Assembly (NCBI GenBank): GCA_947460065.1 | Contig: CANHGF010000016.1 | Location: 1-15,673, forward strand | From: Comamonadaceae bacterium | GTDB lineage: Bacteria > Pseudomonadota > Gammaproteobacteria > Burkholderiales > Burkholderiaceae_C | DNA length: 15,673 nucleotides | Direction: 5' to 3' | Shown here: positions 5,249 through 13,553 of the stretch, in pieces | Numbering within the stretch: position 1 is the stretch's first letter | Layout: each line of letters begins with the position of its first letter | Notes under the pieces: generated by a model | Database searches by the model: none | The model's input: the letters and a program-made list of their open reading frames with translations, nothing else | Told to the model about the DNA's origin: nothing | Made by a program: the position numbers and the translations under genes

Positions 5249-5767
5249 ATGTCTCTTGCACCTGCCGCGACCTCTGCCCCCACTTCCGAGCTGTCGAGCG
5301 CCGAGTTCCGCCGGGCCCTGGGCCAGTTTGCGACCGGCGTGACGGTGGTGACCGCCTGCGACGCTGACGGCCAGCCTGTAGGCCTGACCGTCAGCTCCTT
5401 CAATTCGGTGTCGCTGCAACCGCCGCTGGTGCTGTGGAGTTTGAACCGCAGCTCGCAGGCCATGCCGGTGTTTTCAGGCAAAGCCCACTACGCCATCCAT
5501 GTGCTGGGCGCGCACCAGTTGGCGCTGGCCGAGCGCTTCGCCGGGCCGCGCGAGCAGCGCTGGGTCGGCCTCTCGCACGGCTGGAGCGCGGCTGGCGTGC
5601 CGCTGCTCGAGGGCTGCCTGGCGCGCTTCGAGTGCCGCCACCGCAGCGCTCATGAAGAGGGTGACCATGTGATTCTTGTGGCCCAGGTGGAGCGCTGCCA
5701 CAGCGCAGATGGCCTGCAGCCCCTGCTCTACCACCGCGGCCGCCTGCTGGCCAGCGCCGAGCTGTGA
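5249..5767 (+). CDS. Flavin reductase-like FMN-binding protein (HpaC-type)
   Basis: A 172-residue protein of the flavin reductase-like split-barrel family. Members reduce FMN or FAD with NAD(P)H and often feed reduced flavin to a monooxygenase. Seen here: the family-defining opening FRRALGQFATGVTVVTA (residues about 20-36), then GLTVSSFNSVSLQPPLVLWSL, whose TVSSF...S.PP block contacts flavin, and YAIHVLGAHQLALAERFAG. C-terminal strands include CRHRSAHEEGDHVILVAQVERC, containing the conserved GDH. The ATG at 5249 puts the start at the usual distance from these motifs after a short Ala/Ser/Thr-rich lead. The stop overlaps the GTG start of the EamA transporter. No monooxygenase gene adjoins it, so its partner is unknown. 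Control probably acts through the paired dyads just upstream (inference). Confidence 0.87.
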   Translation: MSLAPAATSAPTSELSSAEFRRALGQFATGVTVVTACDADGQPVGLTVSSFNSVSLQPPLVLWSLNRSSQAMPVFSGKAHYAIHVLGAHQLALAERFAGPREQRWVGLSHGWSAAGVPLLEGCLARFECRHRSAHEEGDHVILVAQVERCHSADGLQPLLYHRGRLLASAEL

Positions 5768-6696
5768 AGGCAGGCGCAGCATCGGCTGGGCAAACTGCGC
5801 CTGTGCGCCGGGACAGGCTGGACGCGCTGGCCATCGGGCTGCTGCTGACCTGCTGCCTGTTTTGGGGCTTGCAGCAGGTGCTGATCAAGCTGACCCTGGC
5901 TGAGATGCCCCCGGTGTTTCAAGCCTGGCTGCGGCTGGGCGGCGCCACCGTGCTGCTCTTGTTGTGGTGCCGCTGGCGCGGCGTATCGGTGCTGCAGCGC
6001 GACGGCACGCTCTGGGCTGGCCTACTGGCGGGGCTGCTGTTTGCGGGCGAATTCATCTGCATCTATACCGGCCTGGAGCGCACCGGCTCGGCACGCCTGA
6101 CGGTGTTCCTTTACACCTCGCCCTTCTGGGTGGCTTTGCTGGTGCCGCTGTGGACCCGCTCGGAGCGCCTGCACGGCCTGCAGTGGGCCGGTCTGGTGCT
6201 GGCCTTTGGGGCGGTGGCGTTTGCGCTGCGCGAGGGCCTGAGCCAAGGCGAGGGCGCGACGCTGGCCGGCGACCTGCTGGGCCTGGCGGCTGGCCTGTTT
6301 TGGGGCCTGACGACGGTGGTGATACGCAGCACCGGACTGGTGCGCATCAGCCCTGAGAAGCTGCTGCTCTACCAGGTGGGCGTGAGCGCGGCCCTGCTGC
6401 CCTGGCTCTCGCTGGGGCTGGGCGAGGTCTGGCGCTGGGACTACAGCGCCTGGGCCTGGGCGGCGGTGGCGGTACAGGCCTCAATAGGCGGGTTCTTGAG
6501 CTTTCTGGCCTGGATGTGGCTGCTCGGCCGATACCCAGCCACCCGCATTTCCAGCTTTTCTTTTTTCACCCCCTTGTTCACCCTGGTGTTTGGCGCACTG
6601 TGGCTGGGCGAGTCGGTCACGCCGGGCGTGCTGGCGGCGATTGCCGCAGTGGCCATCGGCATGGCGCTGATGAACCGCCGCAACCCGGCGTCTTGA
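5764..6696 (+). CDS. EamA/DMT-superfamily inner-membrane transporter
   Basis: A 310-residue membrane protein with about ten hydrophobic segments arranged as two EamA repeats. The first runs from about residue 20 (AIGLLLTCCLFWGLQQVLIK) to about 150, the second from about 165 (DLLGLAAGLFWGLTTVVIR) to about 300. The matching FWG motif at the start of each half shows the internal duplication. EamA proteins mostly export metabolites or amino acids; the substrate cannot be read from the sequence. The start is a GTG at 5764, overlapping the flavin reductase TGA by 4 bp, so the genes are coupled. The N-terminus carries about 18 polar residues before the first helix. The last segment contains AIAAVAIGMALMNRR, a standard ending for the family. 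It is followed after 4 bp by the next gene. Confidence 0.88.
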   Translation: MKAGAASAGQTAPVRRDRLDALAIGLLLTCCLFWGLQQVLIKLTLAEMPPVFQAWLRLGGATVLLLLWCRWRGVSVLQRDGTLWAGLLAGLLFAGEFICIYTGLERTGSARLTVFLYTSPFWVALLVPLWTRSERLHGLQWAGLVLAFGAVAFALREGLSQGEGATLAGDLLGLAAGLFWGLTTVVIRSTGLVRISPEKLLLYQVGVSAALLPWLSLGLGEVWRWDYSAWAWAAVAVQASIGGFLSFLAWMWLLGRYPATRISSFSFFTPLFTLVFGALWLGESVTPGVLAAIAAVAIGMALMNRRNPAS

Positions 6697-6700
6697 AACC

Positions 6701-7324
6701 ATGGATTTCTTCGTCACAGCTTTCCTGCTGGGCCTGGTGGTGTGGTCGCTCAAATCCCGCGCCGAGCGCAGACGCATCGCGCTGCTGGCCCAGCAACTGC
6801 AGCCTTATGACATTGAAAAGCTGATGCAGCAAATCAGCGAAGGCTATGTGCGCGCCCTGGGCGAAAACGATGTGCAGCGGCGCTCGTCGATCTGGCAGGT
6901 GCTCGAGCCGGCCGAGCGCAAGCTGGCCGAACAACTGGGCCAGATGGCGCTCGATTTTGGCCAATTGCCTGCCACACAAACGCGCATCATCACCCTGCCC
7001 CTGCCCTGGCTGTTTGAAAAGCTGGCCGAGCTAGCGCCGCCACTGCTGGCCCGCTACAGCCTGGACATGCGCGAGCTGACCAAGCTGCATGCCCGGGCCA
7101 TCGCTCAAGCGGTGCAGGTCAGCGATCGCAGCCCTTCGGCCAGGGCCTACGCCATCTTGGCCGAAGTGCTCTTGATGCAGCACAGTTGCCACTGGTTCTG
7201 CAAGTCGCGCGCAGTCGCCTCGGCGCGCCTGCTGGCGCGCCACCAGAGCTCGCACCACAAGGTGCTCGAATCGGTGGCTCCGGCCACCCGCGCCGCTTAC
7301 GAAGGCCTGACCGGCGGGGCCTGA
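6701..7324 (+). CDS. Membrane-anchored protein of unknown function
   Basis: A 207-residue protein that I do not recognise. Residues 2-17 ([16 protein letters not shown]) form one hydrophobic N-terminal segment, followed by basic KSRAERRR. This fits a single anchor with the bulk in the cytoplasm by the positive-inside rule. The rest is charged and predicted mostly helical (for example the stretch around 35-85, rich in Glu, Gln and Leu). A compact motif HSCHWFCKS near residue 161 has Cys 163, His 164 and Cys 167, which could be a metal or redox site, but this is speculative. Codon use looks like that of its neighbours. It begins 4 bp after the EamA stop, so it is probably co-transcribed with that gene. 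Its 3' end overlaps the end of the convergent ABC ATPase gene by 28 bp. Confidence 0.75.
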   Translation: MDFFVTAFLLGLVVWSLKSRAERRRIALLAQQLQPYDIEKLMQQISEGYVRALGENDVQRRSSIWQVLEPAERKLAEQLGQMALDFGQLPATQTRIITLPLPWLFEKLAELAPPLLARYSLDMRELTKLHARAIAQAVQVSDRSPSARAYAILAEVLLMQHSCHWFCKSRAVASARLLARHQSSHHKVLESVAPATRAAYEGLTGGA

Positions 7325-8037
7325 TCGGAAGAGGCGGGCAGGCCCAGGCGACCGTCGATCAGATCAATCTGCCGATCGCAGCGGCTGGCCAAAGAGGCGT
7401 CGTGGGTGACGATCAGGCAGGCGCTGCCATGCTCCCGGTTGAAGCGGCGCAGCAGAGCAAACACCTCATCGGCACTGACCGTATCGAGATTGCCGGTGGG
7501 CTCGTCGGCCAAGATCAAGCGCGGCCGGCGGGCCAGGGCGCGCGCCAGCGCCACCCGCTGCTGCATGCCGCCCGAGAGCTCGCCGGGGCGCTTGGCCAGG
7601 TCAGCGCTCTTGCCCAGGCCGACGCTGGCCAGCAGCTCGCGGCCCAGGGCCTCGTCCTCAGGCTGCACCACGCCGTGAGCAATGATCAAGGGCATGAGCA
7701 CGTTTTCCAGCGCGGTGAAGGCCGGCAGGAGGTGGTGGTACTGAAACACAAAACCAATGGCCTGGCCGCGCAGCGAAGTCAGCTGCGCATCATCGAGCTC
7801 GGCGATGCTGTGGCCGGCCAGGCTGAGTGCGCCGGAGGTGGGCGACTCCAGCAGGCCGATGATGTTGAGCAAGGTGCTCTTGCCCGAGCCCGAAGGCCCG
7901 CGCAGGGCCACAAACTCAGCCGGCTGCAAAGCCATGCTGATGCCGTGCAGCACCTCCTGCTCGACCGGCGTGCCCAGGCCGTAGCGCTTGTAAATGCCCA
8001 GCAGCTCCAGCACCGGCACGGCGGCGGGCTCGCTCAT
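7297..8037 (-). CDS. ABC transporter ATP-binding protein (LolD/MacB type)
   Basis: A 246-residue ATPase with every expected motif: Walker [10 protein letters not shown] (47-55), Q-loop [10 protein letters not shown] (97-106), signature LSGGMQQR (154-161), Walker B LILADEP (174-180) with D-loop TGNLD, and switch His 212 in VTHD. The FQ..HLLP and ADEPTGNLD sequences are characteristic of the LolD/MacB/DevA branch, which energises FtsX-type permeases acting on periplasmic substrates rather than importing solutes. The ATG at 8037 overlaps the permease stop by 4 bp (ATGA). This is the last gene of a three-gene operon with a membrane-fusion protein and a permease. Its 3' end overlaps the convergent unknown gene by 28 bp. 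The longer open frame upstream of 8037 lies within the permease gene and is not used. Confidence 0.92.
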   Translation of the reverse strand: MSEPAAVPVLELLGIYKRYGLGTPVEQEVLHGISMALQPAEFVALRGPSGSGKSTLLNIIGLLESPTSGALSLAGHSIAELDDAQLTSLRGQAIGFVFQYHHLLPAFTALENVLMPLIIAHGVVQPEDEALGRELLASVGLGKSADLAKRPGELSGGMQQRVALARALARRPRLILADEPTGNLDTVSADEVFALLRRFNREHGSACLIVTHDASLASRCDRQIDLIDGRLGLPASSDQAPPVRPS

Positions 8038-9281
8038 GCGCGTATGGCCTGAACGGGGTCCATGCGGGCGGCGCGACGCGCCGGCATGAACGCGGCGAGC
8101 ATGCCCACCGCGCAGGCCAGCACGCCAGCGCTGAGCACCAGGGCCACATCCAGCACGGCCGTATACATGGCACTGCCATCGGGCGCCTTGAAGATGTGCG
8201 AGAACAGCACCAGCAGGCCGTAAGCGAGCAACGCGCCAAGCGCCGAACCGAGCGCGCCCATCAAAGCACCCTGCAACAAGAACACCCACATGATCTGGCG
8301 CCTGCCAGCGCCCATGGCGCGCAAGATGCCGATCTCGCGCTGCTTTTGAACCACACTGACCACCAGCACGCTGGAGATGCCCAAGGCGACGATGGCCACC
8401 ACAAAACCGCGAATCAGGTTGTTGGAGATGGTTTGGTTGGACAGGGCGTTGAGCAGGCCGGCATTGGTCTGCATCCAGCTCTCAACCCGCAGGCCGGTTT
8501 GCTCACGTAGCGGGTCAGCCACCGCATTGGCACCAAACAGATCGGCCACGCTCAGATCGATCACCGACACACTGCCCGGCAGGTCAAGCAGAGTCTGCGC
8601 CAGCCGCAAGGTGGTGAAAATGCGCCGCCGGTTGAGCTCGCGGCTGCCCATGTCAAACAGGCCGGTGACCGTCAGCACCTGGCTGCGGCTGCCGCTGCTC
8701 ACCCGCAGCTTGTCACCGAGCTGCAGGCCCAGGTCTTCGGCCAACTCTCGGCCGATCAGGGTGCCGCTGGTGCTCAGCTCAAAGCGGCCGGCAATCATGT
8801 AGCCATCCATGCGGACCACCTGGCGATAGTCCTCGGCGCGTACGCCCAAGAGGGTGACGCTTTGCACGGCGGCGCCGCGGGTGACGAGGGCCGGCCCGGA
8901 GACCACCGGCGAGACGGCCAGCACGCCCGGGGTGGCCGCCGCCAGAGCGGCGACGCGCTCCCATTGATCGACCGCGCGCTGGCGCTGCAGGCGCGGCTGT
9001 ACCTGCGCCGCCTGCGCCTGCTCGCTGGGCAGACGCAGCACCTGCTCCTGGGTGGGCTGTATCACCACATGCGCTTGCGAGCCCATCACCCGGTCAATGA
9101 TGGCGGTTTGCAGCTGGGCGATCAGCTGGGTCAGGAACACGGTCACCGCCACCCCAGCGGTCACCCCGGCCAACACCATGCTGCTTTGCAGCCGGCCTTC
9201 GCGCAGGAAGCGCAGCGCCAGCATCGCTTCCAAGGGCAGCCAGTGGGCCCAGCGGCTCAGCGCGGGACGGGCGGCGATCAT
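8034..9281 (-). CDS. FtsX/LolC/MacB-type ABC permease
   Basis: A 415-residue permease. One N-terminal membrane helix (about 36-58, containing [20 protein letters not shown]) is followed by a long periplasmic domain (about 60-285). Three helices close the protein, beginning with [24 protein letters not shown]. The [16 protein letters not shown] segment after the second helix and [16 protein letters not shown] at the C-terminus are diagnostic of the FtsX/MacB permease domain. Proteins of this type work as mechanotransmitters, pumping substrates out of the periplasm or releasing lipoproteins. Linkage to an HlyD-type adaptor points to tripartite efflux (DevBCA- or MacAB-like) rather than Lol lipoprotein sorting. 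The start is fixed by an in-frame stop 15 bp upstream of the ATG at 9281. A 76-bp gap separates it from the fusion-protein gene. Confidence 0.9.
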   Translation of the reverse strand: MIAARPALSRWAHWLPLEAMLALRFLREGRLQSSMVLAGVTAGVAVTVFLTQLIAQLQTAIIDRVMGSQAHVVIQPTQEQVLRLPSEQAQAAQVQPRLQRQRAVDQWERVAALAAATPGVLAVSPVVSGPALVTRGAAVQSVTLLGVRAEDYRQVVRMDGYMIAGRFELSTSGTLIGRELAEDLGLQLGDKLRVSSGSRSQVLTVTGLFDMGSRELNRRRIFTTLRLAQTLLDLPGSVSVIDLSVADLFGANAVADPLREQTGLRVESWMQTNAGLLNALSNQTISNNLIRGFVVAIVALGISSVLVVSVVQKQREIGILRAMGAGRRQIMWVFLLQGALMGALGSALGALLAYGLLVLFSHIFKAPDGSAMYTAVLDVALVLSAGVLACAVGMLAAFMPARRAARMDPVQAIRA

Positions 9282-9357
9282 GGGCGGCAGGCCCGGTCAG
9301 CTCGGCCCAGAATGACGCCCGTCCATGAGTCGGCAGGGGGCAAGGGCAGGCGGTCCA

Positions 9358-10701
9358 TCAGCGCAGAAATGAAGGCATCGGCCAGCCTGCAGACGGGCCA
9401 CGCTCTGCCCCCCGGCGAACCCGCTCGCCGGGCAGCACGGCCTGAGTTGGCGCGATGACCCACTGGCCCTCACTCAGGCCCTCAAGGATCTCGGTGCTGC
9501 CCACGCCGCGCAGTCCCAGACGCACAGCCACCTTCTCGGCCCGACCGGCGCGCCAGACCAACACCCAGGGCGCGGGCTTTTCGACATCACGCACCGCTGA
9601 CGAGGGCAAGACCAGGGCGGCCTCGCGCCGCGAACCGATGAGCTCGGCCGAGATGGTCATGTCAGGCTTGAGAAAGGCCGGCGGCTGCGGCAGGCACAGG
9701 CGAACCACCAGCGAGCCGCGGTCGGGGTCTATGGCCGGCGCGATCTCGCACACCTGCGCCTCAAAGGGCTGCTCGGGGTAGGCGTCGGCCAGGGCCCGGG
9801 CCGGCATGCCCAGGCGGAGCAAGTGCAGATGCCGCTCATCAATGCTGACGTCAATATGCCCGGCGCCCGCCTGCGCCAAGACCAGCAAGACGCGGCCGGG
9901 CTGGGCCATCGCCCCGGGTTCGACCTGGCGCAGCAACACACGGGCGGCGACCGGACTGCGTATGCGCATGCGGTCGAGCCGGGCGCGGGCCATGGCCGCG
10001 CTGGCCTGCGCCTGGGCCAAGCGCGCACGCGCCAGTGCCGGCTCAACGCCCCGTGCGGTTTGCGCCTGTGCCTGCAGTTGCGCGGAAGCCACGGCGCTGC
10101 TAGCAACATCGCGCGCGCGCCGGGCCTCGTCGAGTCGCTGCGGCGAGAAAAACCCCTGTGCCACCAATTCACTGGTGCGTCCATAGTCCCGATCGGCCGC
10201 CAGCCAGGCGGCGCGCGCTTGCACCAGCACCTGCTCGGCCAAGGGCGCGCTGACGTCCACCTGTTGCTCGACCTTGCCCGCAGCCTCGGTCACCGCCGCC
10301 TGCGCCTGCGCCAGTGCCGAACGGGCCTCGCTATCGGTCAGCGCAATCAGTTCCTGCCCGGGTCCGACCTCCTGGCCCTCGCGCACGCTGACCCGCGCCA
10401 CGGTGCCCGCCAATTCAGCGCCGACCTCGATGCGCGCCGGCGCCTGCAGGCGCCCTGTGGCGACCACCGACTCGACGATGGCCTGCCGCTGCACCGCCAC
10501 CATGGGTACCGCAGGCCCGCGCCACCAGCGCAAGAAAAGCATCAGTACAGCGCTGAGAATCAGCAGGCCCGCCGCCCACGGACCCCAGCGCAGCCAGGCC
10601 GGACGGCGCGAGCTCTTTAAAGGCGCAGCAGGCGGGCCTGCCGCGCCCGCTGCTGCTGCTGTCGCCGATCCCCCCGACCCTGCTGTGAGCGCCTGTGCCA
10701 T
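9358..10701 (-). CDS. Periplasmic adaptor (HlyD/MacA-type membrane-fusion protein) of an ABC efflux system
   Basis: About 447 residues from the ATG at 10701. A cytoplasmic Ala/Gly-rich N-terminus precedes one membrane anchor (about 42-60, WAAGLLILSAVLMLFLRWW). Then comes the first lipoyl half (VVATGRLQAPARIEVGAELAGTV), a long Ala/Arg/Gln-rich coiled-coil hairpin, the second lipoyl half (RMRIRSPVAARVLLRQVEPG), and beta-barrel and membrane-proximal domains (KPDMTISAELIG, LVLPSSAVRD). This order is that of MacA/DevB adaptors that bridge an inner-membrane ABC pump to an outer-membrane channel. No channel gene is present in the window. The start is uncertain: ATG codons at 10782 and 10713 are in frame, and none has a strong Shine-Dalgarno. 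It is first in the operon and divergent from the thioesterase gene. Confidence 0.88.
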   Translation of the reverse strand: MAQALTAGSGGSATAAAAGAAGPPAAPLKSSRRPAWLRWGPWAAGLLILSAVLMLFLRWWRGPAVPMVAVQRQAIVESVVATGRLQAPARIEVGAELAGTVARVSVREGQEVGPGQELIALTDSEARSALAQAQAAVTEAAGKVEQQVDVSAPLAEQVLVQARAAWLAADRDYGRTSELVAQGFFSPQRLDEARRARDVASSAVASAQLQAQAQTARGVEPALARARLAQAQASAAMARARLDRMRIRSPVAARVLLRQVEPGAMAQPGRVLLVLAQAGAGHIDVSIDERHLHLLRLGMPARALADAYPEQPFEAQVCEIAPAIDPDRGSLVVRLCLPQPPAFLKPDMTISAELIGSRREAALVLPSSAVRDVEKPAPWVLVWRAGRAEKVAVRLGLRGVGSTEILEGLSEGQWVIAPTQAVLPGERVRRGAERGPSAGWPMPSFLR

Positions 10702-10814
10702 GCCGCAGAGCATCGCCCGAAGGCAGGCCTGGGCACTGCTGCGACTGCCGCCTGCGGGCGTCGGAGCCGGCCCTGCGGACATGTAGGCCTGCGCGCGCCC
10801 TCTGACCGGCGGTT

Positions 10815-10820
10815 TATAGT
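10815..10820 (+). promoter_or_regulatory. Candidate -10 element (TATAGT) of the thioesterase gene
   Basis: GGTTTATAGTGC is the only AT-rich spot in the short divergent spacer and lies 27 bp before the ATG at 10847. No good -35 partner is visible. Confidence 0.35.
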
Positions 10821-10846
10821 GCCGTGAACCCCTCAACAGTACGACC

Positions 10847-11275
10847 ATGCCCATTTGGAAACAAGACATCTCCCTGCAGACGCTGACGGCGGTCAGCGAA
10901 AACACGGCCGTCAGCCACCTGGGCATTGAATTTGTCGAGGTGGGCGATGATTTTCTGGTGGCCCGGGTGCCGGTCAACCGCCAGACCTGTCAGCCCTACG
11001 GCCTGCTGCACGGTGGCGTTTCAGTGGTGCTGGCCGAAACGCTGGGTTCTATCGGCGCGGCCTTTTGCGTGCCTGAGGGCACCCGGGTGGTGGGACTCGA
11101 TGTCAACGCCAATCACCTGCGCGGCGTGAGTCAGGGCTGGGTCACCGCCACGGCCAGGCCGGTGCATATCGGACGCAGCACCCAGGTCTGGCACATTGAT
11201 TTGCGCGACGATCAGGGGCGGATGGTCTGCATCGCGCGGCTGACCATGACAGTGCTGCCGCAGACGGCGGCTTGA
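10847..11275 (+). CDS. Hotdog-fold thioesterase of the YdiI/MenI/EntH type
   Basis: A 142-residue acyl-CoA or acyl-carrier thioesterase. It matches the pattern I recall for E. coli YdiI (MenI): a MPIWK start, then QPYGLLHGGVSVVLAETLGS (49-68), then VVGLDVNANHLRGV. The catalytic residues known for the family are present: Gln 49, His 55 of the LHGG loop, and the nucleophile or general base Glu 64. The family includes DHNA-CoA hydrolase in menaquinone synthesis and EntH proofreading in enterobactin synthesis. No such pathway genes are nearby, so the substrate is not assigned. The ATG at 10847 matches the family N-terminus. It is divergent from the efflux operon and convergent with the cobalamin adenosyltransferase, from which it is separated by 67 bp. 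Confidence 0.88.
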   Translation: MPIWKQDISLQTLTAVSENTAVSHLGIEFVEVGDDFLVARVPVNRQTCQPYGLLHGGVSVVLAETLGSIGAAFCVPEGTRVVGLDVNANHLRGVSQGWVTATARPVHIGRSTQVWHIDLRDDQGRMVCIARLTMTVLPQTAA

Positions 11276-11342
11276 ACCGCCAAAACCAGGTGCTGACTTG
11301 CGGGGCAGGCTGGTCGAACATCGGTAGCGCGCCCAAAACACC

Positions 11343-11912
11343 TCATGGGCCCGTGCCACCTTGCGCCATGCGCTGGCTTTTCCAGTAGACGTCATCACCG
11401 CCGTTCATGCGGTTGAGCACGCGCGCCAGCACAAAGAGCAGGTCGCTCAGGCGGTTCAGATACTGGCGCGGCGCATCGCGCAGGGTTTCGGCCTCGCCCA
11501 AAGCGACCACCGAGCGCTCGGCCCGTCGAGCTACTGTGCGGCACACATGCGCCTGGCTGGCCGCGCGGGTACCGGCCGGCAGGATGAATTCCTGCAGGCG
11601 CGGCAGCTGGCTGTTGTGCATTTCTAGCGCCTGATCCAGGGCCAGAACCGCCTCGTCCTTGAGCAACTCGAAGCCCGGAATGGACAGCTCGCCGCCGAGA
11701 TTGAACAGCTGGTGCTGCACCTGAACCAGCAGCTCGCGCACGTCGCCGGGCATGTCCTCGCACAGCAGCAGGCCGATATGAGAGTTGAGCTCATCGACAT
11801 CGCCCATGGCATGCACGCGCAGACTGTCTTTGGACACACGCGTGTTGTCGCCCAGGCCGGTGGTGCCCTGGTCTCCGGTGCGGGTGGCGATTTGCGTCAG
11901 GCGGTTGGACAT
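11343..11912 (-). CDS. Cob(I)yrinic acid a,c-diamide / cob(I)alamin adenosyltransferase (PduO type)
   Basis: A 189-residue enzyme that transfers the 5'-deoxyadenosyl group of ATP to cob(I)alamin, making coenzyme B12 in the cytoplasm. The PduO family forms a trimer of helical bundles. Diagnostic motifs are present: the ATP-binding N-terminal TRTGDQGTTGLG (10-21), AMGDVDELNSHIG, the basic CRTVARRAER (124-133), and LNRLSDLLFVLARVLN (152-167). Length and motifs fit an active enzyme. The start at 11912 is supported by AAGAGGA about 12 nt upstream on the minus strand. A GATAAT (minus, 11937-11942) is a plausible -10. It is divergent from the D-lactate dehydrogenase gene. No other cobalamin gene is present in the window, so the organism may salvage B12 or keep the pathway elsewhere. 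Confidence 0.93.
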   Translation of the reverse strand: MSNRLTQIATRTGDQGTTGLGDNTRVSKDSLRVHAMGDVDELNSHIGLLLCEDMPGDVRELLVQVQHQLFNLGGELSIPGFELLKDEAVLALDQALEMHNSQLPRLQEFILPAGTRAASQAHVCRTVARRAERSVVALGEAETLRDAPRQYLNRLSDLLFVLARVLNRMNGGDDVYWKSQRMAQGGTGP

Positions 11913-11936
11913 GAAAGGAGTTCCTCTTGAACGCCG

Positions 11937-11942
11937 ATTATC
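11937..11942 (-). promoter_or_regulatory. Candidate -10 element of the cobalamin adenosyltransferase gene
   Basis: The minus strand reads CTCGATAATCGGCG, with GATAAT 24 nt before the ATG at 11912. The leader would contain the AAGAGGA ribosome-binding sequence. No convincing -35 is present. Confidence 0.35.
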
Positions 11943-12016
11943 GAGCCTGGCAGCCAGCCACCGGTGCGGCGCCTTACACTGAAGTCAGCCCAGCCCCAGA
12001 ACCGGAGACAAGGACC

Positions 12017-13438
12017 ATGACCGCAGCCCTGCCCAGCCATCTGTTGCCCGCGATCAAGCAGCGCGAGACGCCTGCGGCGCTGATCGAGGCGCTCAAGGCG
12101 CTCTTTGGCGATCGCTGCTCGACCGCCCTGGCGGTGCGCGAGCAGCATGGCCGTGACGAGTCCTCCTTCACTGTTCCACCGCCGGCCGCGGTGGTGTTTG
12201 CGCAAAGCAGCGCCGAGGTCTCGCAGGTGCTCAGCCTGTGCCACGAACACTCGGTACCGGTCATCCCCTATGGCGCCGGCTCTTCACTCGAAGGCCACCT
12301 GCTGGCGGTGCAAGGCGGCATCAGCCTGGATGTCAGCCGCATGAACCAGGTGCTCTCGCTCAATGCCGACGACCTGACGGTGACGGTCCAGCCAGGCGTC
12401 AGCCGCAAGCAGCTCAATGAAGAGATCAAGCACAGCGGCCTGTTTTTTCCGATCGATCCTGGCGCCGACGCCAGCATCGGCGGCATGTGCGCCACCCGCG
12501 CCAGCGGAACCAATGCGGTGCGCTACGGCACCATGCGTGAGAACGTGCTGGCGCTCGAGGTGGTGACGGCTAGCGGCCAGATTCTGCGCACCGGCACCCG
12601 GGCGCGCAAATCGAGCGCCGGCTACGACCTGACCCGGCTGATGGTGGGCAGCGAAGGCACGCTGGGTGTGATCACTGAGGTGACCTTGCGCGTCTACCCG
12701 CTGCCGGAGGCGATTTCGGCGGCCGTCTGCTCCTTCCCCAGCATCGAGGCGGCGGTGCGCACCACCATCGAGATCATCCAGATGGGCATTCCGATCGCCC
12801 GGGTGGAATTCATCGACGCGGCCACGGTGGCCATGTTCAACCAGCACTCCAAGCTGACGCTGCGCGAGGAGCCCATGCTGCTGATGGAGTTTCATGGCTC
12901 GCCGGCTGGCGTCCAGGAGCAGGCCGAGCTGGTGCAGGAGATCGCCCAGGGGCGCGGTGGTCAGGCCTTTGAATGGGCGGCCTCACCCGAAGAACGCACC
13001 CGGCTGTGGACCGCCCGGCACAACGCCTACTTTGCAGCCATCCAGTCGCGCCCCGGTTGCCGGGCTATTTCGACCGATGTGTGTGTACCGATCTCCCGCC
13101 TGGCTGACTGCTTGCTCGAATCGGCCCAGGAGGCGCAGGACAGCGGTTTGCCCTATTTGCTGCTCGGCCATGTGGGCGACGGCAACTTCCACTTCGGCTA
13201 CCTGATCGACCCCGATAGCGCCGATGAGCGCGCGACGGCCGAGCAACTCAACGAGAAATTGGTGCGCCGCGCACTCAGCATGGACGGCACCTGCAGCGGC
13301 GAACATGGGGTGGGCATGCACAAAATCGGCTTTTTGCAAAGCGAGGCAGGCGACGCCGCGATCGACATGATGCGCGCGATCAAACGCACCCTGGACCCCA
13401 GAAACATCCTCAACCCGGGCAAGATCTTTACGCTCTGA
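12017..13438 (+). CDS. FAD-linked D-lactate dehydrogenase (cytochrome; GlcD/Dld2-like)
   Basis: A 473-residue flavoprotein of the FAD_binding_4/FAD-oxidase_C family. It most likely oxidises D-lactate to pyruvate and passes electrons to the respiratory chain. The FAD-binding domain shows PVIPYGAGSSLEGH (81-94) and FFPIDPGADASIGGMCATRA (143-162), then ARKSSAGYDLTRLMVGSEGTLG. The substrate domain has GHVGDGNFHFGY (384-395), whose histidines bind metal or substrate, SGEHGVG (427-433), and the closing NPGKIF. These spellings fit D-lactate dehydrogenase better than glycolate oxidase GlcD, although related D-2-hydroxyacid dehydrogenases remain possible. I choose the ATG at 12017 because of the GGAGACAAGGA ribosome-binding region just upstream; a TTG at 11927 would add 30 atypical residues and run through the divergent promoter region. 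No signal or membrane helix is seen. Confidence 0.88.
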   Translation: MTAALPSHLLPAIKQRETPAALIEALKALFGDRCSTALAVREQHGRDESSFTVPPPAAVVFAQSSAEVSQVLSLCHEHSVPVIPYGAGSSLEGHLLAVQGGISLDVSRMNQVLSLNADDLTVTVQPGVSRKQLNEEIKHSGLFFPIDPGADASIGGMCATRASGTNAVRYGTMRENVLALEVVTASGQILRTGTRARKSSAGYDLTRLMVGSEGTLGVITEVTLRVYPLPEAISAAVCSFPSIEAAVRTTIEIIQMGIPIARVEFIDAATVAMFNQHSKLTLREEPMLLMEFHGSPAGVQEQAELVQEIAQGRGGQAFEWAASPEERTRLWTARHNAYFAAIQSRPGCRAISTDVCVPISRLADCLLESAQEAQDSGLPYLLLGHVGDGNFHFGYLIDPDSADERATAEQLNEKLVRRALSMDGTCSGEHGVGMHKIGFLQSEAGDAAIDMMRAIKRTLDPRNILNPGKIFTL

Positions 13439-13509
13439 GGATCTCCTGAGCCTGACGGCGGCGGAGGTCCGCAAGCCATTTTGTCGGCATCTGATTTCGC
13501 CGGATGGGC

Positions 13510-13523
13510 GGTAACATGTTACC
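13510..13523. promoter_or_regulatory. Perfect 14-bp palindrome, likely autoregulatory operator of the mazEF-type pair
   Basis: GGTAACATGTTACC is fully self-complementary and ends 30 bp before the antitoxin ATG, in a locally AT-rich stretch. Type II antitoxins bind such dyads to repress their own operon. The position fits an operator overlapping or just behind the promoter; I cannot place the -35/-10 with confidence. Confidence 0.6.
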
Positions 13524-13542
13524 CAACATATCTTCCGAGCTT

Positions 13543-13548
13543 AGGAGA
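13543..13548 (+). promoter_or_regulatory. Ribosome-binding site AGGAGA of the antitoxin gene
   Basis: AGGAGA lies 5 nt before the ATG at 13554. It is the strongest Shine-Dalgarno sequence on the plus strand of this window and fixes the antitoxin start. Confidence 0.7.
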
Positions 13549-13553
13549 TCGCT

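Noticed and set aside
7186..8052. Long plus-strand open frame opposite the ABC ATPase (about 288 codons)
   Set aside because: The minus strand encodes a complete ATPase with all motifs; the plus frame is a shadow without domain features.
11266..11281. Hairpin GGCGG-CTTGAA-CCGCC at the end of the thioesterase gene as terminator
   Set aside because: The stem is only 5 bp, it overlaps the stop codon, and A residues rather than T residues follow on the coding strand.
11927..12016. TTG start adding 30 residues to the D-lactate dehydrogenase
   Set aside because: The ATG at 12017 has a purine-rich ribosome-binding region and gives the usual family length; the extension crosses the divergent promoter zone.
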